A DNA stretch of 64,000 bases, from NCBI GenBank assembly GCA_902533625.1, contig CACAMI010000006.1, positions 1 through 64,000 on the forward strand, given 5' to 3'. The notes under the pieces were generated by a model, which worked only from the letters and a program-made list of their open reading frames with translations, made no database searches and was not told the DNA's origin. Numbering within the stretch: the stretch's first letter is position 1; every line of letters starts with the position of its first letter. Below are positions 27,145 to 38,285 of the stretch, piece after piece. A program made the position numbers and the translations under genes. The stretch is from an uncultured Alphaproteobacteria bacterium. GTDB taxonomy: Bacteria > Pseudomonadota > Alphaproteobacteria > Rhodobacterales > Rhodobacteraceae.

Positions 27145-28425
27145 TTAATAAATGGGAAATCTTTCGCATAAATCTACAACGCCTTTTTTGACCCTTTCTT
27201 CAGTATCTTGGTTGTTGCTCTCACCATTCTCGGCCAGACCTTTTAAAACCTCAATAATAAAATTTCCAACCTGTTGAAATTCTTCATTCATAAAGCCTCG
27301 TGTAGTTGCTGCCGGGCTTCCCAAACGAATTCCCGAAGTTACTGTGGGTTTTTCCGGATCATTGGGGATACTATTTTTGTTACATGTGATGTTAGCCCTT
27401 CCCAATGATTTTTCTGCATCATTTCCAGTAACTCCCATGGGCCTAAGATCAACAAGTAATACATGGGTATCTGTCCCTCCTGTTATTATATTCAGGCCTC
27501 CATCAATTAATGTTTCTGACAAAGCTTTGGCGTTCCCTATCACATTTTTTTGGTAAATTTTGAAGTCTGGATGGAGTGCTTCCTCAAAAGCTATTGCTTT
27601 AGCGGCAATTACATGCATCAGAGGTCCACCTTGGAGACCAGGAAATATTGCTGAGTCAAATTTTTTCGCAAGATCAGCATTATTAGTTAAAATCATGCCT
27701 CCACGAGGTCCTCGTAAAGTTTTATGAGTTGTAGTCGTAACAACATCAGCAAATTTTAATGGATTGGGGTGCTCTCCTGCAGCAACCAAACCAGCAAAAT
27801 GAGCCATATCAACATGAAGAATCGCATTTATTTTGTCCGCAATTTTTCTAAAGGCTTCAAAATTTATTTGCCTTGGTACTGCCGAGCCTCCTGCAATTAT
27901 TATTTTTGGCGAATGCTCTAATGCTAGTTTTTCAACTTGTTCATAGTCAATTAAATGAGTATCTTCTTTTACACCGTAGTGGATTGCATTAAACCACTTT
28001 CCAGATTGATTTGGCTTAGCGCCGTGGGTCAAATGTCCTCCACTTGATAGATCCATAGCTAAGAATGTATCTCCAGGTTTCATTATTGACATAAAGACAG
28101 CTTGATTTGCCTGACTTCCTGAATGGGGTTGGACATTTGCAAAGGAGCACGAAAATAATTTTTTAGCTCTTTCAACGGCAAGTTCTTCAGCGATATCAAC
28201 ATAACTGCAGCCCCCGTAGTATCTTCTACCAGCATAACCCTCAGCATATTTATTTGTCATCACTGACCCTTGGACTTCTAAAACGGCTTTCGAAACAATG
28301 TTTTCAGAAGCTATTAACTCAATCTCATTTCTTTGCCGGCTCAGCTCTCCTTCGATGGAATTAAATAGATTTGGATCAGTTTCATAAACGCTATTACTAA
28401 AAAAACCGGATTTTACATCTTTCAT
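27145..28425 (-). CDS. glyA: Serine hydroxymethyltransferase
   Basis: Interconverts serine and glycine with transfer of a one-carbon unit to tetrahydrofolate. PLP is held at K235 in [44 protein letters not shown] and [13 protein letters not shown] are classical GlyA motifs. I chose ATG 28425, with GGAGAG seven bases before it, rather than TTG 28437, which lies inside that ribosome site. This gives 426 residues. It is divergent from nadK. Confidence 0.95.
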   Translation of the reverse strand: MKDVKSGFFSNSVYETDPNLFNSIEGELSRQRNEIELIASENIVSKAVLEVQGSVMTNKYAEGYAGRRYYGGCSYVDIAEELAVERAKKLFSCSFANVQPHSGSQANQAVFMSIMKPGDTFLAMDLSSGGHLTHGAKPNQSGKWFNAIHYGVKEDTHLIDYEQVEKLALEHSPKIIIAGGSAVPRQINFEAFRKIADKINAILHVDMAHFAGLVAAGEHPNPLKFADVVTTTTHKTLRGPRGGMILTNNADLAKKFDSAIFPGLQGGPLMHVIAAKAIAFEEALHPDFKIYQKNVIGNAKALSETLIDGGLNIITGGTDTHVLLVDLRPMGVTGNDAEKSLGRANITCNKNSIPNDPEKPTVTSGIRLGSPAATTRGFMNEEFQQVGNFIIEVLKGLAENGESNNQDTEERVKKGVVDLCERFPIY

Positions 28426-28580
28426 TTTTCTCTCCAAAATATCTTTAATTATATCTGTTTAAACAGGTTTTCTATAAATAAATACTTTTCACTGGTTAAC
28501 AAGGCTAATAGACTATACATGGTAAATTTTAAAGTAAAATAAAAACATTTGTGTATGTTAAGTCTTTTTAGGCGGATCCG

Positions 28581-29348
28581 ATGAAAAAACAAAAAATATC
28601 ATTTTTGTCTTCAGAAAGTAAAAAGAAGGATATTATCAAGCTAAATCACTTGAAGAAAATATACGGTGACTTCAGTATTGATGAATGTGACGTTATTGTT
28701 GCTCTTGGTGGAGATGGACATATGCTGAATGCTCTTCATATTGCTAAATCTGTTAATAAACCAGTTTATGGGATGAACCAAGGTACTATAGGTTTTTTGA
28801 TGAATACATTTTCTAGTGAATTTCTCTTGGAAAGGATTAATAGCTCAGAAGAGACTATAATTCACCCATTGCGTATGGAAGCAATTACTGAAGATGGATC
28901 TGCCAAAGAAGCGTTGGCGATAAATGAAGTCTCTTTATTGAGATCGGGGCCTCAAGCTGCTAAGTTAAAGGTTTCCATTGATGATAAGGTAAGGTTAAGT
29001 GAACTGATATGTGATGGAGCTCTAGTGTCTACATCTGCAGGATCAACAGCATATAATTATTCAGCCCATGGACCAATACTACCAATAAATTCTGATGTAT
29101 TGGCTTTAACAGCTATGTCTGCTTATAGGCCTCGGAGATGGAGAGGTGCTTTACTGGCAAGTGAAGCAAAGATTTCATTTGAAACAATTAACTATGAAAA
29201 ACGCCCAGTTTCTGCAATGGCAGATACATTAGAGGTAAAAAATGTCATTACAGTTCATGTTTCCAGCTACAAAAAAGTATCTTATCATCTGTTATTTGAT
29301 CCTGGGCATGGATTAGAAGAACGACTGCTTCAGGAACAGTTTTTTTAG
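28581..29348 (+). CDS. nadK: NAD kinase
   Basis: Phosphorylates NAD to NADP. The GGDG nucleotide motif is at residues 43-46, followed by GMNQGTIGFLMN and the second conserved site LICDGALVSTSAGSTAYNYS. At 255 residues it matches the short alphaproteobacterial form. An unusually compact N-terminus starts KKQKISFLSS. It begins a long forward run to lolD. Confidence 0.93.
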   Translation: MKKQKISFLSSESKKKDIIKLNHLKKIYGDFSIDECDVIVALGGDGHMLNALHIAKSVNKPVYGMNQGTIGFLMNTFSSEFLLERINSSEETIIHPLRMEAITEDGSAKEALAINEVSLLRSGPQAAKLKVSIDDKVRLSELICDGALVSTSAGSTAYNYSAHGPILPINSDVLALTAMSAYRPRRWRGALLASEAKISFETINYEKRPVSAMADTLEVKNVITVHVSSYKKVSYHLLFDPGHGLEERLLQEQFF

Positions 29349-29373
29349 AGTAAATTTGGTTGGGAAGAAAATT

Positions 29374-30417
29374 ATGAGATCAATCTTAAAAGAGAATGTT
29401 TTTTGGGTCTTAATTTGTATGACTTTGGGGGCGTTTTTATTATGGAATATATCTGATATTCTTGCCCCATTTATTTTAGGAGGAATTCTCGCATACTTGC
29501 TTGATCCAATGGCAGATAAAATGGAGTCGTTTGGTGTGCCTCGATTGCTTACCGCTTTAACTGTAAGCTTATTTGCATTATTTGTTTTGTTGACTGCTGC
29601 AATATTAGTTATTCCTATTATTTTTGATCAAATTAATCAGATAATCGGATTTATTCCCTATATCACTAATGAAATTTATTTAGTGATGCAAAAGGGTTTT
29701 AAGGTACTAAATTTAGGGGAAGTGGAAGATATTGATTTGGTGAATCTAAGTAAGAATTTAAATGAAGTTTCACCTATATTTGCTAAATCAATATTTAATT
29801 CATCATTTGCAATATTAGATTTTATATTCTTATTAATGGTTACTCCTATTGTCGCTATATACCTTTTGGTGGATTGGGATAAAATAATTAAGGAAGTAGA
29901 AAAGGTTATACCAAGACGTTGGGAGCCCACTATTTCCCAAATTGTTATTGAAATGCATAAAACTGTAGCATCATTTCTTAGAGGTCAGTTTAGTGTTTGC
30001 ATAATTTTAGCTATATTTTACGCCACATCTTTGACTGCCTTGGGTTTAGAATACGGTTTATTAGTAGGCTTATTTTCGGGGCTAATTTCCTTTATACCCT
30101 TAATTGGTGCAATTCTTGGTGGTTTGGTAGCTTTGGTGGTTTCTCTGGCTCAATTTTGGCAAACCCCAGAATGGGTTGGTGTAGTTTTAATTATTTTTCT
30201 TTTCGGACAAGTTCTGGAAGGCAACCTTTTAACTCCTAGGTTAGTTGGAAAATCTGTTAAGCTTCACCCTTTATGGATAATTTTCAGTGTTACTTGCTTC
30301 GGATCTTTAATGGGTTGGGTTGGTGTAATTTTAGCTGTCCCATCCGCAGCTTGTATAGCTGTTTTAGTTCGATTCTCTTTAAAGATTTATTTCGAAACTG
30401 ACTTTTATAAATCTTAA
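29374..30417 (+). CDS. AI-2E family (PerM-like) membrane transporter
   Basis: An inner-membrane protein of 347 residues from ATG 29374, with about seven to eight hydrophobic segments. The conserved loop FLFGQVLEGNLLTPRLVGKSVKLHP region (residues split here only by naming) marks the family; its GNLLTPRLVG core is visible near residue 285. Named after TqsA, but most members have no shown role in AI-2 export. A GGGAAG ribosome site stands about 6 bases before ATG 29374; the longer frame from TTG 29356 would lack one. In related genomes it also precedes hdaA. Confidence 0.85.
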   Translation: MRSILKENVFWVLICMTLGAFLLWNISDILAPFILGGILAYLLDPMADKMESFGVPRLLTALTVSLFALFVLLTAAILVIPIIFDQINQIIGFIPYITNEIYLVMQKGFKVLNLGEVEDIDLVNLSKNLNEVSPIFAKSIFNSSFAILDFIFLLMVTPIVAIYLLVDWDKIIKEVEKVIPRRWEPTISQIVIEMHKTVASFLRGQFSVCIILAIFYATSLTALGLEYGLLVGLFSGLISFIPLIGAILGGLVALVVSLAQFWQTPEWVGVVLIIFLFGQVLEGNLLTPRLVGKSVKLHPLWIIFSVTCFGSLMGWVGVILAVPSAACIAVLVRFSLKIYFETDFYKS

Positions 30418-30435
30418 TCAATTTAAGGATCTAAA

Positions 30436-31128
30436 TTGAATTCTGAACAATTAGTTTTTAATCTTGGCGAGAAGAAAATGATGGGCAGGGATCAGTTTTT
30501 TAGATCCCAGTCGAATGAACTAGCACTTAGCATTATAGAAAATTATCCGAAGTGGCCTAAAAACAGGTTAGTTTTAGTGGGGCCAAAGGGATGTGGCAAA
30601 ACTCATATATCATCAATATTTTCGAACGAACTGGATGGGGTTATGTGTTCTGCTGTGGATTTTAAACTACAAAAAATACAGAATTTAAATAATAATGTAA
30701 CAGTAATTCTTGAGGATTTAGATCAGTTAGAAAATTTGGATGATGAAGCGGCTAGAATTGTTGAGGAAGAAATTTTCCACTTACTAGTGAAATTTGAAAA
30801 TAATAATTTTAGAATATTAGTTACTGGATGCAATAGCCCTTCTCTCTGGCGAATAAATTTACCAGATTTAAGCTCACGTTTGAAGACATTTCCTGTAGCA
30901 AGGATTGATAATCCGGATGACAAACTTTTCTTGAACCTCATTTTAAAATTTTTTTCTGAAAAGCAACTAAATGCTAGTTCGTCTGTGATAAATTTTATCG
31001 CCCCACGTATAGAGCGAACCTATTTATCAGCCAGGAACTTTGTTGAAGAAGTTGATGCTAAGGCATTAAAAGATAAGCGTGAACTTACTTTGGCTTTGGT
31101 TAAAAGTGTGCTAGGAGAATCTGATTAA
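30436..31128 (+). CDS. hda: DnaA-related replication regulator HdaA
   Basis: An AAA+ protein of 230 residues lacking the DnaA domain IV, as expected for Hda. It stimulates hydrolysis of DnaA-ATP with the sliding clamp. The N-terminal QLVFNLG is a likely clamp-binding motif, and the P-loop GPKGCGKTH lies near 49-57. ILEDLDQL is the Walker B, and PDLSSRLKT carries the box VII arginine. Start TTG 30436 has AAGGAT six bases before it. In alphaproteobacteria it often precedes ppk, as here. Confidence 0.88.
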   Translation: MNSEQLVFNLGEKKMMGRDQFFRSQSNELALSIIENYPKWPKNRLVLVGPKGCGKTHISSIFSNELDGVMCSAVDFKLQKIQNLNNNVTVILEDLDQLENLDDEAARIVEEEIFHLLVKFENNNFRILVTGCNSPSLWRINLPDLSSRLKTFPVARIDNPDDKLFLNLILKFFSEKQLNASSSVINFIAPRIERTYLSARNFVEEVDAKALKDKRELTLALVKSVLGESD

Positions 31129-31181
31129 TTGTAAGCAAAAAATTTTAGTGTCTTTAGATAATTTTAATAAGCGATTTGAGA

Positions 31182-33359
31182 ATGGATAGTATTGCGGACT
31201 TTTTGACAAAAAACTATTCTGTATCTCCTTCAAATACAAGGATCTCCTTAAAATCTAAGAACAGATTCTTTAATCGAGAATTGTCCTGGATATCATTTAA
31301 CTGGAGAGTATTACAGGAGGCAGAAAATGAAAATGTACCCTTAATGGAGAGGGTAAAATTTTTATCCATTTCAGCAAGTAATTTAGATGAATTTTATACT
31401 GTTAGAGTTGCTGGAATAAAGGAAATGGTTAGGAAGAGAATAAAAATTCAAAGTGATGATGGCCTTTCGCCCCTAGAGCAATTAAGAGAAATTAATTACC
31501 AGGCTAAGGAGTTAATTAGTCATCAGCAGGTAGTTTGGAAGAGTTTGGTAGCTGAGCTTAGAAAGGAAGGAATAGGTTTTTTAGCCATAGATGAGCTCAC
31601 TAAGAAAGACGTTAGATTCTTGGAAGAGAAATTCTTGAAAGATATTTTTCCTGTTTTGTCACCAATGGCAATAGATCCGGCACATCCTTTTCCATTTATT
31701 GCTTCAGGTGGTTTCGCTCTTGCACTTTCGCTTAAAGGCGAAAATTCTGATGAGCGCTTAGATATTATATTGCCCGTTCCTGCCCAGATAGATAGGTTTC
31801 ATAGGTTGGAAGAGAATAAAGTTGATAGGTATAGATTTATTCTTATGGAAGACATACTTAGCTTATTCATAAAAAATATTTTTCCTGGGTATAAATTAAG
31901 CGGTAAATTTAGCTTTAGACTATTAAGAGATAGCGATCTAGAAGTAGAAGAAGAAGCTGAGGATCTTGTAAGGGAATTTGAAACAGCACTAAAGCGGCGA
32001 CGTAGAGGTGAAGTGATTAGAATGAAGGTATCTTCAGAATTTCCTGTGGAGCTCCTTGAGTTGGTTTCTTCATCTATTGGTGTTTCCAAGCACGAGATAG
32101 TAACGGTGGATGGCTTGGTTGGAATGACGGATTTACATGATCTGCAAATTTCAGAACGTTCAGATTTAATTTGGCCAGAGTTTAAGCCTAGGCTGCCGGA
32201 AAGAGTTGAAGATTATGACGGTGACATTTTTTCAGCAATTAAGAAAAAAGACATGCTATTGCATCACCCATACGAGACCTTTGAAACCGTAATTAACTTC
32301 ATAGAGCAAGCAGCATCTGATCCAAATGTTTTGGCAATAAAACAAACACTTTACCGAACAAGCTGGGATAGTCCTGTAGTGAAGGCTCTTTGCGAAGCTG
32401 CAGAAAATGGAAAATATGTTACCGCATTGGTAGAATTGAAGGCAAGATTTGATGAGGCTACGAATATTCGACAATCTAGGGCGCTGGAGAGGGCAGGAGC
32501 TCAAGTAGTTTACGGTTTTATTGATTGGAAAACGCATGCAAAAGTTTCTACTGTTGTTAGGAGAGAAGGTCAAAATTTAGTCACTTACACGCACATTGGG
32601 ACCGGAAATTACCACCCTGTAAATGCAAAGATTTATACTGACTTAAGTTTATTTACATGTGATGAAGCGTTAGGTAGTGATGCCAATAAAGTATTTAATT
32701 ATGTATCTGGTTATGCTCCACCTTTAGAGTTAGAAAATTTGAGAGTCTCTCCGCTAAACTTAAAATCAACCTTAATTGAAAATATAAGAAATGAAATCAA
32801 GCATAAGAGGGCTGGTAAACCTGGGGTTATATGGGCAAAACTAAACTCTCTAATCGAACCAGATATCATTGATTGCCTTTATGAGGCTAGTAATGCAGGA
32901 GTGCAAATAAACCTAATAGTTAGAGGAATTTGTGGATTGAGACCTGGTATCAAAGATTTATCTGAGAACATAAGAATTAAATCGATAATTGGAAGATTCT
33001 TAGAGCATTCTAGGATTGCTTGTTTTGGAAATGGCTACGGTCTTCCTTCTAAAGAAGCAAAGGTTTATATTTCTTCTGCTGATTGGATGAGCAGAAACCT
33101 TACCAGAAGAGTAGAAACATTAGTTGAAATTAAGAATAAAACTGTGCATGCACAGATTGTGGATCAAATTATGGCAGCTAATTTAGCAGATACTGAACAA
33201 AGTTGGGTTTTAGATTCTGAAGGTATCTATCACCGCGGTACCTCTCCAGATACCAAGGATAAATTTAACTGTCATGAATTTTTTATGAAAAATCCATCAA
33301 TGTCTGGTCGAGGTAAAACAGGTGGAAATGATGTGCCTAAATTAAAAAATCTAATTTAA
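31182..33359 (+). CDS. ppk1: Polyphosphate kinase 1
   Basis: Makes and degrades long-chain polyphosphate. The N-terminal domain begins RFFNRELSWISFNWRVL. The phospholipase-D-like catalytic region includes KQTLYRTSWDSPVVKAL and the phosphorylated histidine H452 in KTHAKVSTVVRR. A second catalytic histidine follows in FLEHSRIACFGNG. Length about 725 is normal. ATG 31182 is the likely start; TTG 31176, two codons earlier, is also possible. ppx follows 21 bases later. Confidence 0.93.
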   Translation: MDSIADFLTKNYSVSPSNTRISLKSKNRFFNRELSWISFNWRVLQEAENENVPLMERVKFLSISASNLDEFYTVRVAGIKEMVRKRIKIQSDDGLSPLEQLREINYQAKELISHQQVVWKSLVAELRKEGIGFLAIDELTKKDVRFLEEKFLKDIFPVLSPMAIDPAHPFPFIASGGFALALSLKGENSDERLDIILPVPAQIDRFHRLEENKVDRYRFILMEDILSLFIKNIFPGYKLSGKFSFRLLRDSDLEVEEEAEDLVREFETALKRRRRGEVIRMKVSSEFPVELLELVSSSIGVSKHEIVTVDGLVGMTDLHDLQISERSDLIWPEFKPRLPERVEDYDGDIFSAIKKKDMLLHHPYETFETVINFIEQAASDPNVLAIKQTLYRTSWDSPVVKALCEAAENGKYVTALVELKARFDEATNIRQSRALERAGAQVVYGFIDWKTHAKVSTVVRREGQNLVTYTHIGTGNYHPVNAKIYTDLSLFTCDEALGSDANKVFNYVSGYAPPLELENLRVSPLNLKSTLIENIRNEIKHKRAGKPGVIWAKLNSLIEPDIIDCLYEASNAGVQINLIVRGICGLRPGIKDLSENIRIKSIIGRFLEHSRIACFGNGYGLPSKEAKVYISSADWMSRNLTRRVETLVEIKNKTVHAQIVDQIMAANLADTEQSWVLDSEGIYHRGTSPDTKDKFNCHEFFMKNPSMSGRGKTGGNDVPKLKNLI

Positions 33360-33380
33360 TAAAATCCTAATTATCTAAAA

Positions 33381-34877
33381 ATGCTGATATCAAACCAAAA
33401 GTTTAGCCGAACAGAAACATTTAAAACAGCAATAATTGATATTGGCTCAAATTCTGTAAGGATAGTCATTTTAAAAGGTCTCAAGCGATCTCCAGAATAT
33501 TTTTATAACGAAAAAGTTATATGCAAGTTGGGGTTTGGAGTGAAGGCAAAGGGATTTCTGAACCCAGAAGGAATTTCGCTAGCTTTTAAGACACTTGCAA
33601 GATTTTCCTTACTCATATCAAAAATGAAAGTTGATATGACTATTGGTGTTGCGACGGCAGCTGTCAGAGAGGCTAAAGATGGTCAAGAATTTTTGGGAAA
33701 AGTGAGTAAGGAAACAGGAATTCCATTTAGAGTTTTGTCAGGTCTGCAAGAAGCAAAATATTCTGCTAAGGGTGTTTTGTTTGGTTGGCCAAAAGCTAAT
33801 GGACTTGTTTGTGATATTGGGGGACTTTCTGTGGAGTTTTGTGAAGTATTAAAAGGAGAAATCCTTAGTGCTCAATCTGTTAATCTTGGTCCATTAGCCT
33901 TTGCAAACGAAAAAGAAATGGAAGGGCAGAAAAGATCATTTAAGCACAGTTTTAAAAACATAAACAGTAAACTGACCAGAAAAAATAAGAGCGTGTTTTT
34001 AGTAGGAGGTGCCTGGAGAGCTCTAGCTAAGGTGGATATGGAGTTGAAAGGCTATCCATTAAAAATTCTTCATGAATACCGAATGCGATCTAAAGAGATG
34101 GAGGAGACTGCATCTTGGTGTCTTTCCCAATCTGAAGTTGAAATCATCAAGAGGACAGGATTATCTAAAGCTAGAGTGTCTTCTATCAAACATGCTTGCC
34201 GAGTAATACTAGATTTAATCATAATTTTAAAGCCAGATAAATTTTTTGTTTCTTCATATGGTTTAAGGGAAGGGCTATTTTTTGAAAAATTGGACAAATG
34301 TGTGAAGGTTCAAGACCCTTTAATCGAAGTCTCTTTAGATTATGAAAAAAGCTCAGCGCGGTTCCCTGGTTTTGGAGTAGAACTCTATGATTGGGTATTA
34401 CCAATTTTTTCAAAATTAACCAAGCTGGAGCAGAAGGTAATTCTATCTGCTTGCTTATTGCATGATACTATTTGGTTTGCTCACCCAGATTACAGATCGG
34501 AATTATGTGTGGAAACTATAACGCGAGCAAATATGGTAGGAATTGATCATAGTGGGCGACTTTTTTTAGGGCTAGCCTTAGCTTTTCGTTATAAGGGCGG
34601 AACTCAAATTTCTGAACTTCCGACTTTTAGAATTTTACGTAAGAGAGATAAGGAAAAAGCAATTATACTTGGCAAGGCAATGCGATTAGGCGCTTTACTT
34701 TCTGGATCTGCTCTAGGCGGCTTAACAAAAGCCAAGCTTAGTGTCTCTTCTAAGGAACTTGTTTTAATGATTGATGAAGATGCTAAGGCATTGGCAGGTG
34801 GGATAGTGAAAAAAAGACTAGTGTCTTTAGGGGATGCATTGAATTTAAAGGCAAAACTAGTTATTGAGAATGTGTGA
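33381..34877 (+). CDS. ppx: Exopolyphosphatase (Ppx/GppA family)
   Basis: Hydrolyses polyphosphate from the ends or pppGpp. The ASKHA phosphate loop IIDIGSNSVRIVI lies near 19-31, the second loop as VCDIGGLSVEFCEV, and the NLGPLAF segment follows. The C-terminal HD-like region (LLHDTIWFAHPDYR) matches the longer Ppx type, and the full length is 498 residues. Co-location with ppk1 makes polyphosphate turnover the likely job. Confidence 0.9.
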   Translation: MLISNQKFSRTETFKTAIIDIGSNSVRIVILKGLKRSPEYFYNEKVICKLGFGVKAKGFLNPEGISLAFKTLARFSLLISKMKVDMTIGVATAAVREAKDGQEFLGKVSKETGIPFRVLSGLQEAKYSAKGVLFGWPKANGLVCDIGGLSVEFCEVLKGEILSAQSVNLGPLAFANEKEMEGQKRSFKHSFKNINSKLTRKNKSVFLVGGAWRALAKVDMELKGYPLKILHEYRMRSKEMEETASWCLSQSEVEIIKRTGLSKARVSSIKHACRVILDLIIILKPDKFFVSSYGLREGLFFEKLDKCVKVQDPLIEVSLDYEKSSARFPGFGVELYDWVLPIFSKLTKLEQKVILSACLLHDTIWFAHPDYRSELCVETITRANMVGIDHSGRLFLGLALAFRYKGGTQISELPTFRILRKRDKEKAIILGKAMRLGALLSGSALGGLTKAKLSVSSKELVLMIDEDAKALAGGIVKKRLVSLGDALNLKAKLVIENV

Positions 34878-34906
34878 CTGACAACTTTTTAGTAAGATAT
34901 TATATC
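34878..34906 (+). promoter_or_regulatory. Probable promoter of proS
   Basis: CTGACA at 34878-34883 and TATATC at 34901-34906 are separated by 17 bases and lie just after the ppx stop. The transcript would start a few bases before the GGGGGTGG ribosome site and ATG 34921, giving a very short leader. Confidence 0.4.
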
Positions 34907-34920
34907 ACATTGGGGGTGGA

Positions 34921-36249
34921 ATGCGGCTAACAAAATATTTTTTACCTGTAGCGAAAGAAGTACCGGCGGAAGCAAAAATTGCAAGCCATCGTTTAATGCT
35001 TCGAGCAGGAATGATTAAGCAAGCTTCGGCTGGCATATATTCATGGTTGCCACTAGGGTTTAGAGTCTTAAAGAAAATTGAAACGATTGTAGAAGAGGAA
35101 CAGGTTAAGGCCGGCCATATTCCAATGCTAATGCCTACCATACAGCCAGCTGAACTATGGAAAGAAAGTGGTAGGTATGAAGATTATGGGAAAGAAATGC
35201 TCAGAATTAGAGACAGGCAGGAACGGGATTTACTATATGGGCCAACTAATGAAGAACAAATAACAGACATTTTTAGAGCACATATTTCTTCATATAAGGA
35301 ACTACCTAAGACACTATTCCATATTCAATGGAAATTTAGAGATGAGATGCGACCGAGATTTGGAATTATGCGGGGTAGAGAGTTTTACATGAAAGATGGT
35401 TACTCGTTTGACATTGATAAGGATAGTGCAATTCACTCCTATAATAGACATTTGGTTAGTTATCTTAAGACGTATGAAAGATTAGGGTTAAAGGCAATTC
35501 CAATGAGAGCGGACACCGGCCCGATAGGGGGAGATTATAGTCATGAATTTCTTGTTTTGGCTGAAACAGGCGAAAGCAATGTATTTTATGACCGGACGGT
35601 TGCTGAGTTGTCATTGGGCGCAGAAGATATTAACTATGAAGATCCAGAGAGCATACAGGGAATTGTCAATCAATTTACCAAATATTATGCCCGTACCGAG
35701 GAGACACATGACAAGAAAATGTTTGAGGACCTAAATGTTGATTTGAGACAGGCTGGTAAAGGAATAGAAGTTGGACAAATTTTTTACTTTGGTACTAAAT
35801 ATTCTAAAACTATGAATGCTAGAGTTAATTTGCCTGATGGTTCTAAAGTGCCTGTTGAGATGGGAAGCCATGGTATAGGTGTGTCTAGGCTGGTGGGAGC
35901 AATAATAGAAGCAAACCATGATGAGAAGGGAATAGTATGGCCTTTATCGGTAGCTCCCTTTAAGATAGGAATAGTGAACGTGAAGCAATCTGACAAAGAA
36001 ACAAGTGATTTTTGTGAAAAGCTTTATACAGCTATAAACAATATGGGCTTAGAAGTCCTGTATGACGATAGGGAAGAAAGGGCGGGTATAAAGTTCAATA
36101 CTATGGATCTAATCGGTGTTCCATGGCGCATAACAGTCGGACCTAGAGGTGTAGAGGTTGGTAAGGTTGAGCTAACTAGCCGAAAATCTAGTGAGAGTGT
36201 AGAGTACAGTTTGGAACAAGTATTAAATAGGTTGCAGTCTCTGGACTAA
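34921..36249 (+). CDS. proS: Prolyl-tRNA synthetase (short alphaproteobacterial form)
   Basis: Charges tRNA-Pro. Class II motifs are visible: motif 1 near [12 protein letters not shown]...[13 protein letters not shown], motif 2 as [21 protein letters not shown], motif 3 as [17 protein letters not shown]-terminal anticodon-binding domain follows. At 442 residues it lacks the inserted editing domain of the E. coli enzyme, as usual for alphaproteobacteria. A very strong ribosome site GGGGGTGG lies immediately upstream. Confidence 0.95.
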   Translation: MRLTKYFLPVAKEVPAEAKIASHRLMLRAGMIKQASAGIYSWLPLGFRVLKKIETIVEEEQVKAGHIPMLMPTIQPAELWKESGRYEDYGKEMLRIRDRQERDLLYGPTNEEQITDIFRAHISSYKELPKTLFHIQWKFRDEMRPRFGIMRGREFYMKDGYSFDIDKDSAIHSYNRHLVSYLKTYERLGLKAIPMRADTGPIGGDYSHEFLVLAETGESNVFYDRTVAELSLGAEDINYEDPESIQGIVNQFTKYYARTEETHDKKMFEDLNVDLRQAGKGIEVGQIFYFGTKYSKTMNARVNLPDGSKVPVEMGSHGIGVSRLVGAIIEANHDEKGIVWPLSVAPFKIGIVNVKQSDKETSDFCEKLYTAINNMGLEVLYDDREERAGIKFNTMDLIGVPWRITVGPRGVEVGKVELTSRKSSESVEYSLEQVLNRLQSLD

Positions 36250-36272
36250 TAGCACGATTTTGGGGGTAAAAT

Positions 36273-37583
36273 TTGGGAAAAGGTTCTGTTAAACGAGCAG
36301 GATTGTTTGCTTTAAATTATGAGCTAAGAATTGCATTTAGATATCTTTTTGCAAAAAGAAGTGAGGGCGGCTTATCTGCAGTTGCTTGGTATTCACTTAT
36401 TGGAGTAACATTAAGTGTTGCTACCCTGATAGTAATACAAGCTGTGATGATTGGCTTTCGAGTAGAGTTTGTTTCAAAAATCTTGGGAGCAAACTCACAT
36501 TTAAGTGTTTATTCTGATTCTTTTATAAAAGAAAAAAGACAAGGGCTTAATAAAGAGCTCCAAGAAATTATTTCTGAAAAACTTAAGCAGGTTGATTCTG
36601 TAATAAATACAATGCCAATAATTATGGAAACAGTTATGGCGTCCAGTACCTCAGGAAACGCTGGAGTACAAGTATTTGGAATCCAAGAAGAGGATCTTCT
36701 TAAGCTGCCCCTCCTGATCAATCCAGAAAACACTCAAGGGGACATAAAAAAATTTAGTGACGGGATTGCTATTGGATCTTCTTTAGCACGGCAGTTGGGC
36801 GTTAAAGTGGAATCAAACATAAGATTAGTTTCTCCTTCTGGTGCAAAAACAGTATTTGGGGTTACTCCAAGGGCAATGGATTTTAAAGTTTCCTACATCT
36901 TTACTGTTGGAAGATACGATATTGATAGCACAAGAATTTATATGCCCATGAGTGAAGCAAAATTTTTTTTTAATAGAAATAATTCTGTGGACAGGATTGA
37001 TGTTTTGGTAGATCAACCAAATACAATTGAATCAATTTCCGACGAAATAAATCTGAATTTAATGGAGATTAAAGGGAATAAGTTTGTTGTTTGGGATTGG
37101 AAACAAGCATCAAATTCTTTCTTATCTGCTTTAGATATTGAAAGAAAAGCAATGTTTGTAATCTGGTCTCTAGTTGTTCTTATTGCGGCGTTGAACATAA
37201 TTTCCGGTCTTGTAATGATGGTAAAGAATAAGACGCAGGATATTGCAATACTTAGGACAATTGGGTTTTCTAGATCTTCTATAATGCGTATTTTTTTTAT
37301 TGCAGGTTCCTTAATCGGTATCATTGGAACTATATTAGGAGTCATTTTAGGTTGCCTTTTTTCTTCATATTTGCATGAAATTCAAAATCTAGTTGAATTT
37401 ATTTTTGGTGGAACTGTTTGGGATCCACAGGTGCGATATTTAACAAAAATTCCTGTGAAATTACGCATAAATGATATCCTTTCAGCTACTTCTATAGCTC
37501 TGGTAATATCTCTATTAATTACTATCTTGCCGTCATATCGCGCGGCAAGCTTAAATCCAATTGAAGGTTTGAGGCATGGCTAG
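36273..37583 (+). CDS. lolC: Lipoprotein-releasing ABC transporter permease LolC/E
   Basis: An inner-membrane subunit that extracts lipoproteins for LolA. Four membrane segments are visible, one near residues 25-50 and three in the C-terminal FtsX-like domain (about 280-430). A large periplasmic domain lies between them. The segments KNKTQDIAILRTIGFSRSSI and [17 protein letters not shown] are typical. A single LolC/E-type permease with LolD suggests a homodimeric or LolF-type complex. Start TTG 36273 has GGGGGT nearby. It overlaps lolD by 8 bases. Confidence 0.9.
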   Translation: MGKGSVKRAGLFALNYELRIAFRYLFAKRSEGGLSAVAWYSLIGVTLSVATLIVIQAVMIGFRVEFVSKILGANSHLSVYSDSFIKEKRQGLNKELQEIISEKLKQVDSVINTMPIIMETVMASSTSGNAGVQVFGIQEEDLLKLPLLINPENTQGDIKKFSDGIAIGSSLARQLGVKVESNIRLVSPSGAKTVFGVTPRAMDFKVSYIFTVGRYDIDSTRIYMPMSEAKFFFNRNNSVDRIDVLVDQPNTIESISDEINLNLMEIKGNKFVVWDWKQASNSFLSALDIERKAMFVIWSLVVLIAALNIISGLVMMVKNKTQDIAILRTIGFSRSSIMRIFFIAGSLIGIIGTILGVILGCLFSSYLHEIQNLVEFIFGGTVWDPQVRYLTKIPVKLRINDILSATSIALVISLLITILPSYRAASLNPIEGLRHG

Positions 37584-38283
37584 ATCTGTTTTAAAATTTA
37601 AGAATATATTGAAGTTCTACAATCAAAATTTACCAAACCAGGTAGATGTTCTTAAGGGAGTGGATTTTTCCCTTAATGCTGGAGAGATGGTTGGCTTGAT
37701 CGCTCCATCCGGCAGTGGGAAAACTACTATGCTTAATATAGCAGGTTTGCTAGATAGCCCTTCCTCTGGTACAATAGAGATTAATGGCAGTAAGGTTTTC
37801 CATATGGCAGATGGAGCCAAAAGGCAAATTAAACTTTCAGACAAATTAGCTACTAATTTAAGAAGGGACCTTATAGGTTTTGTTTACCAGTTCCATCACT
37901 TACTTCCTGAGTTTACAGCTTTAGAAAATGTTGAATTGCCCAAACTACTTGTCGGGAAGTCATCCAGGCGAGCTAAAACTGAAGCTGAAGAATTATTGCA
38001 TTCTGTTGGCTTAGAAAATCGGTTACTTCACAAACCAAGTCAACTTTCGGGCGGTGAACAACAAAGAGTAGCTATATGCAGGGCTCTAGCAAATAATCCA
38101 AAAATCCTTCTAGCAGATGAACCTACTGGTAATTTAGATTCGGATACATCTAAGGAAGTCTTTAGTATATTAACTGAGACCGTAAAAAGAAATGGGATGG
38201 CAGCTATTATAGCAACGCATAATACAGAATTTGCCTCAAAATTAGATAGAATTATTAGGATCGAATCGGGTAAGTTGGTTTAG
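37576..38283 (+). CDS. lolD: Lipoprotein-releasing ABC transporter ATP-binding protein LolD
   Basis: The ATPase partner of LolC, 235 residues. It has Walker [10 protein letters not shown], the Q-loop [16 protein letters not shown] typical of LolD, signature [15 protein letters not shown], and Walker [13 protein letters not shown] followed by ATHN. The start ATG lies inside the end of lolC (ATGGCTAG), so translation is coupled. The stop is two bases from the end of the convergent M48-like gene. Confidence 0.93.
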   Translation: MARSVLKFKNILKFYNQNLPNQVDVLKGVDFSLNAGEMVGLIAPSGSGKTTMLNIAGLLDSPSSGTIEINGSKVFHMADGAKRQIKLSDKLATNLRRDLIGFVYQFHHLLPEFTALENVELPKLLVGKSSRRAKTEAEELLHSVGLENRLLHKPSQLSGGEQQRVAICRALANNPKILLADEPTGNLDSDTSKEVFSILTETVKRNGMAAIIATHNTEFASKLDRIIRIESGKLV

Positions 38284-38285
38284 CT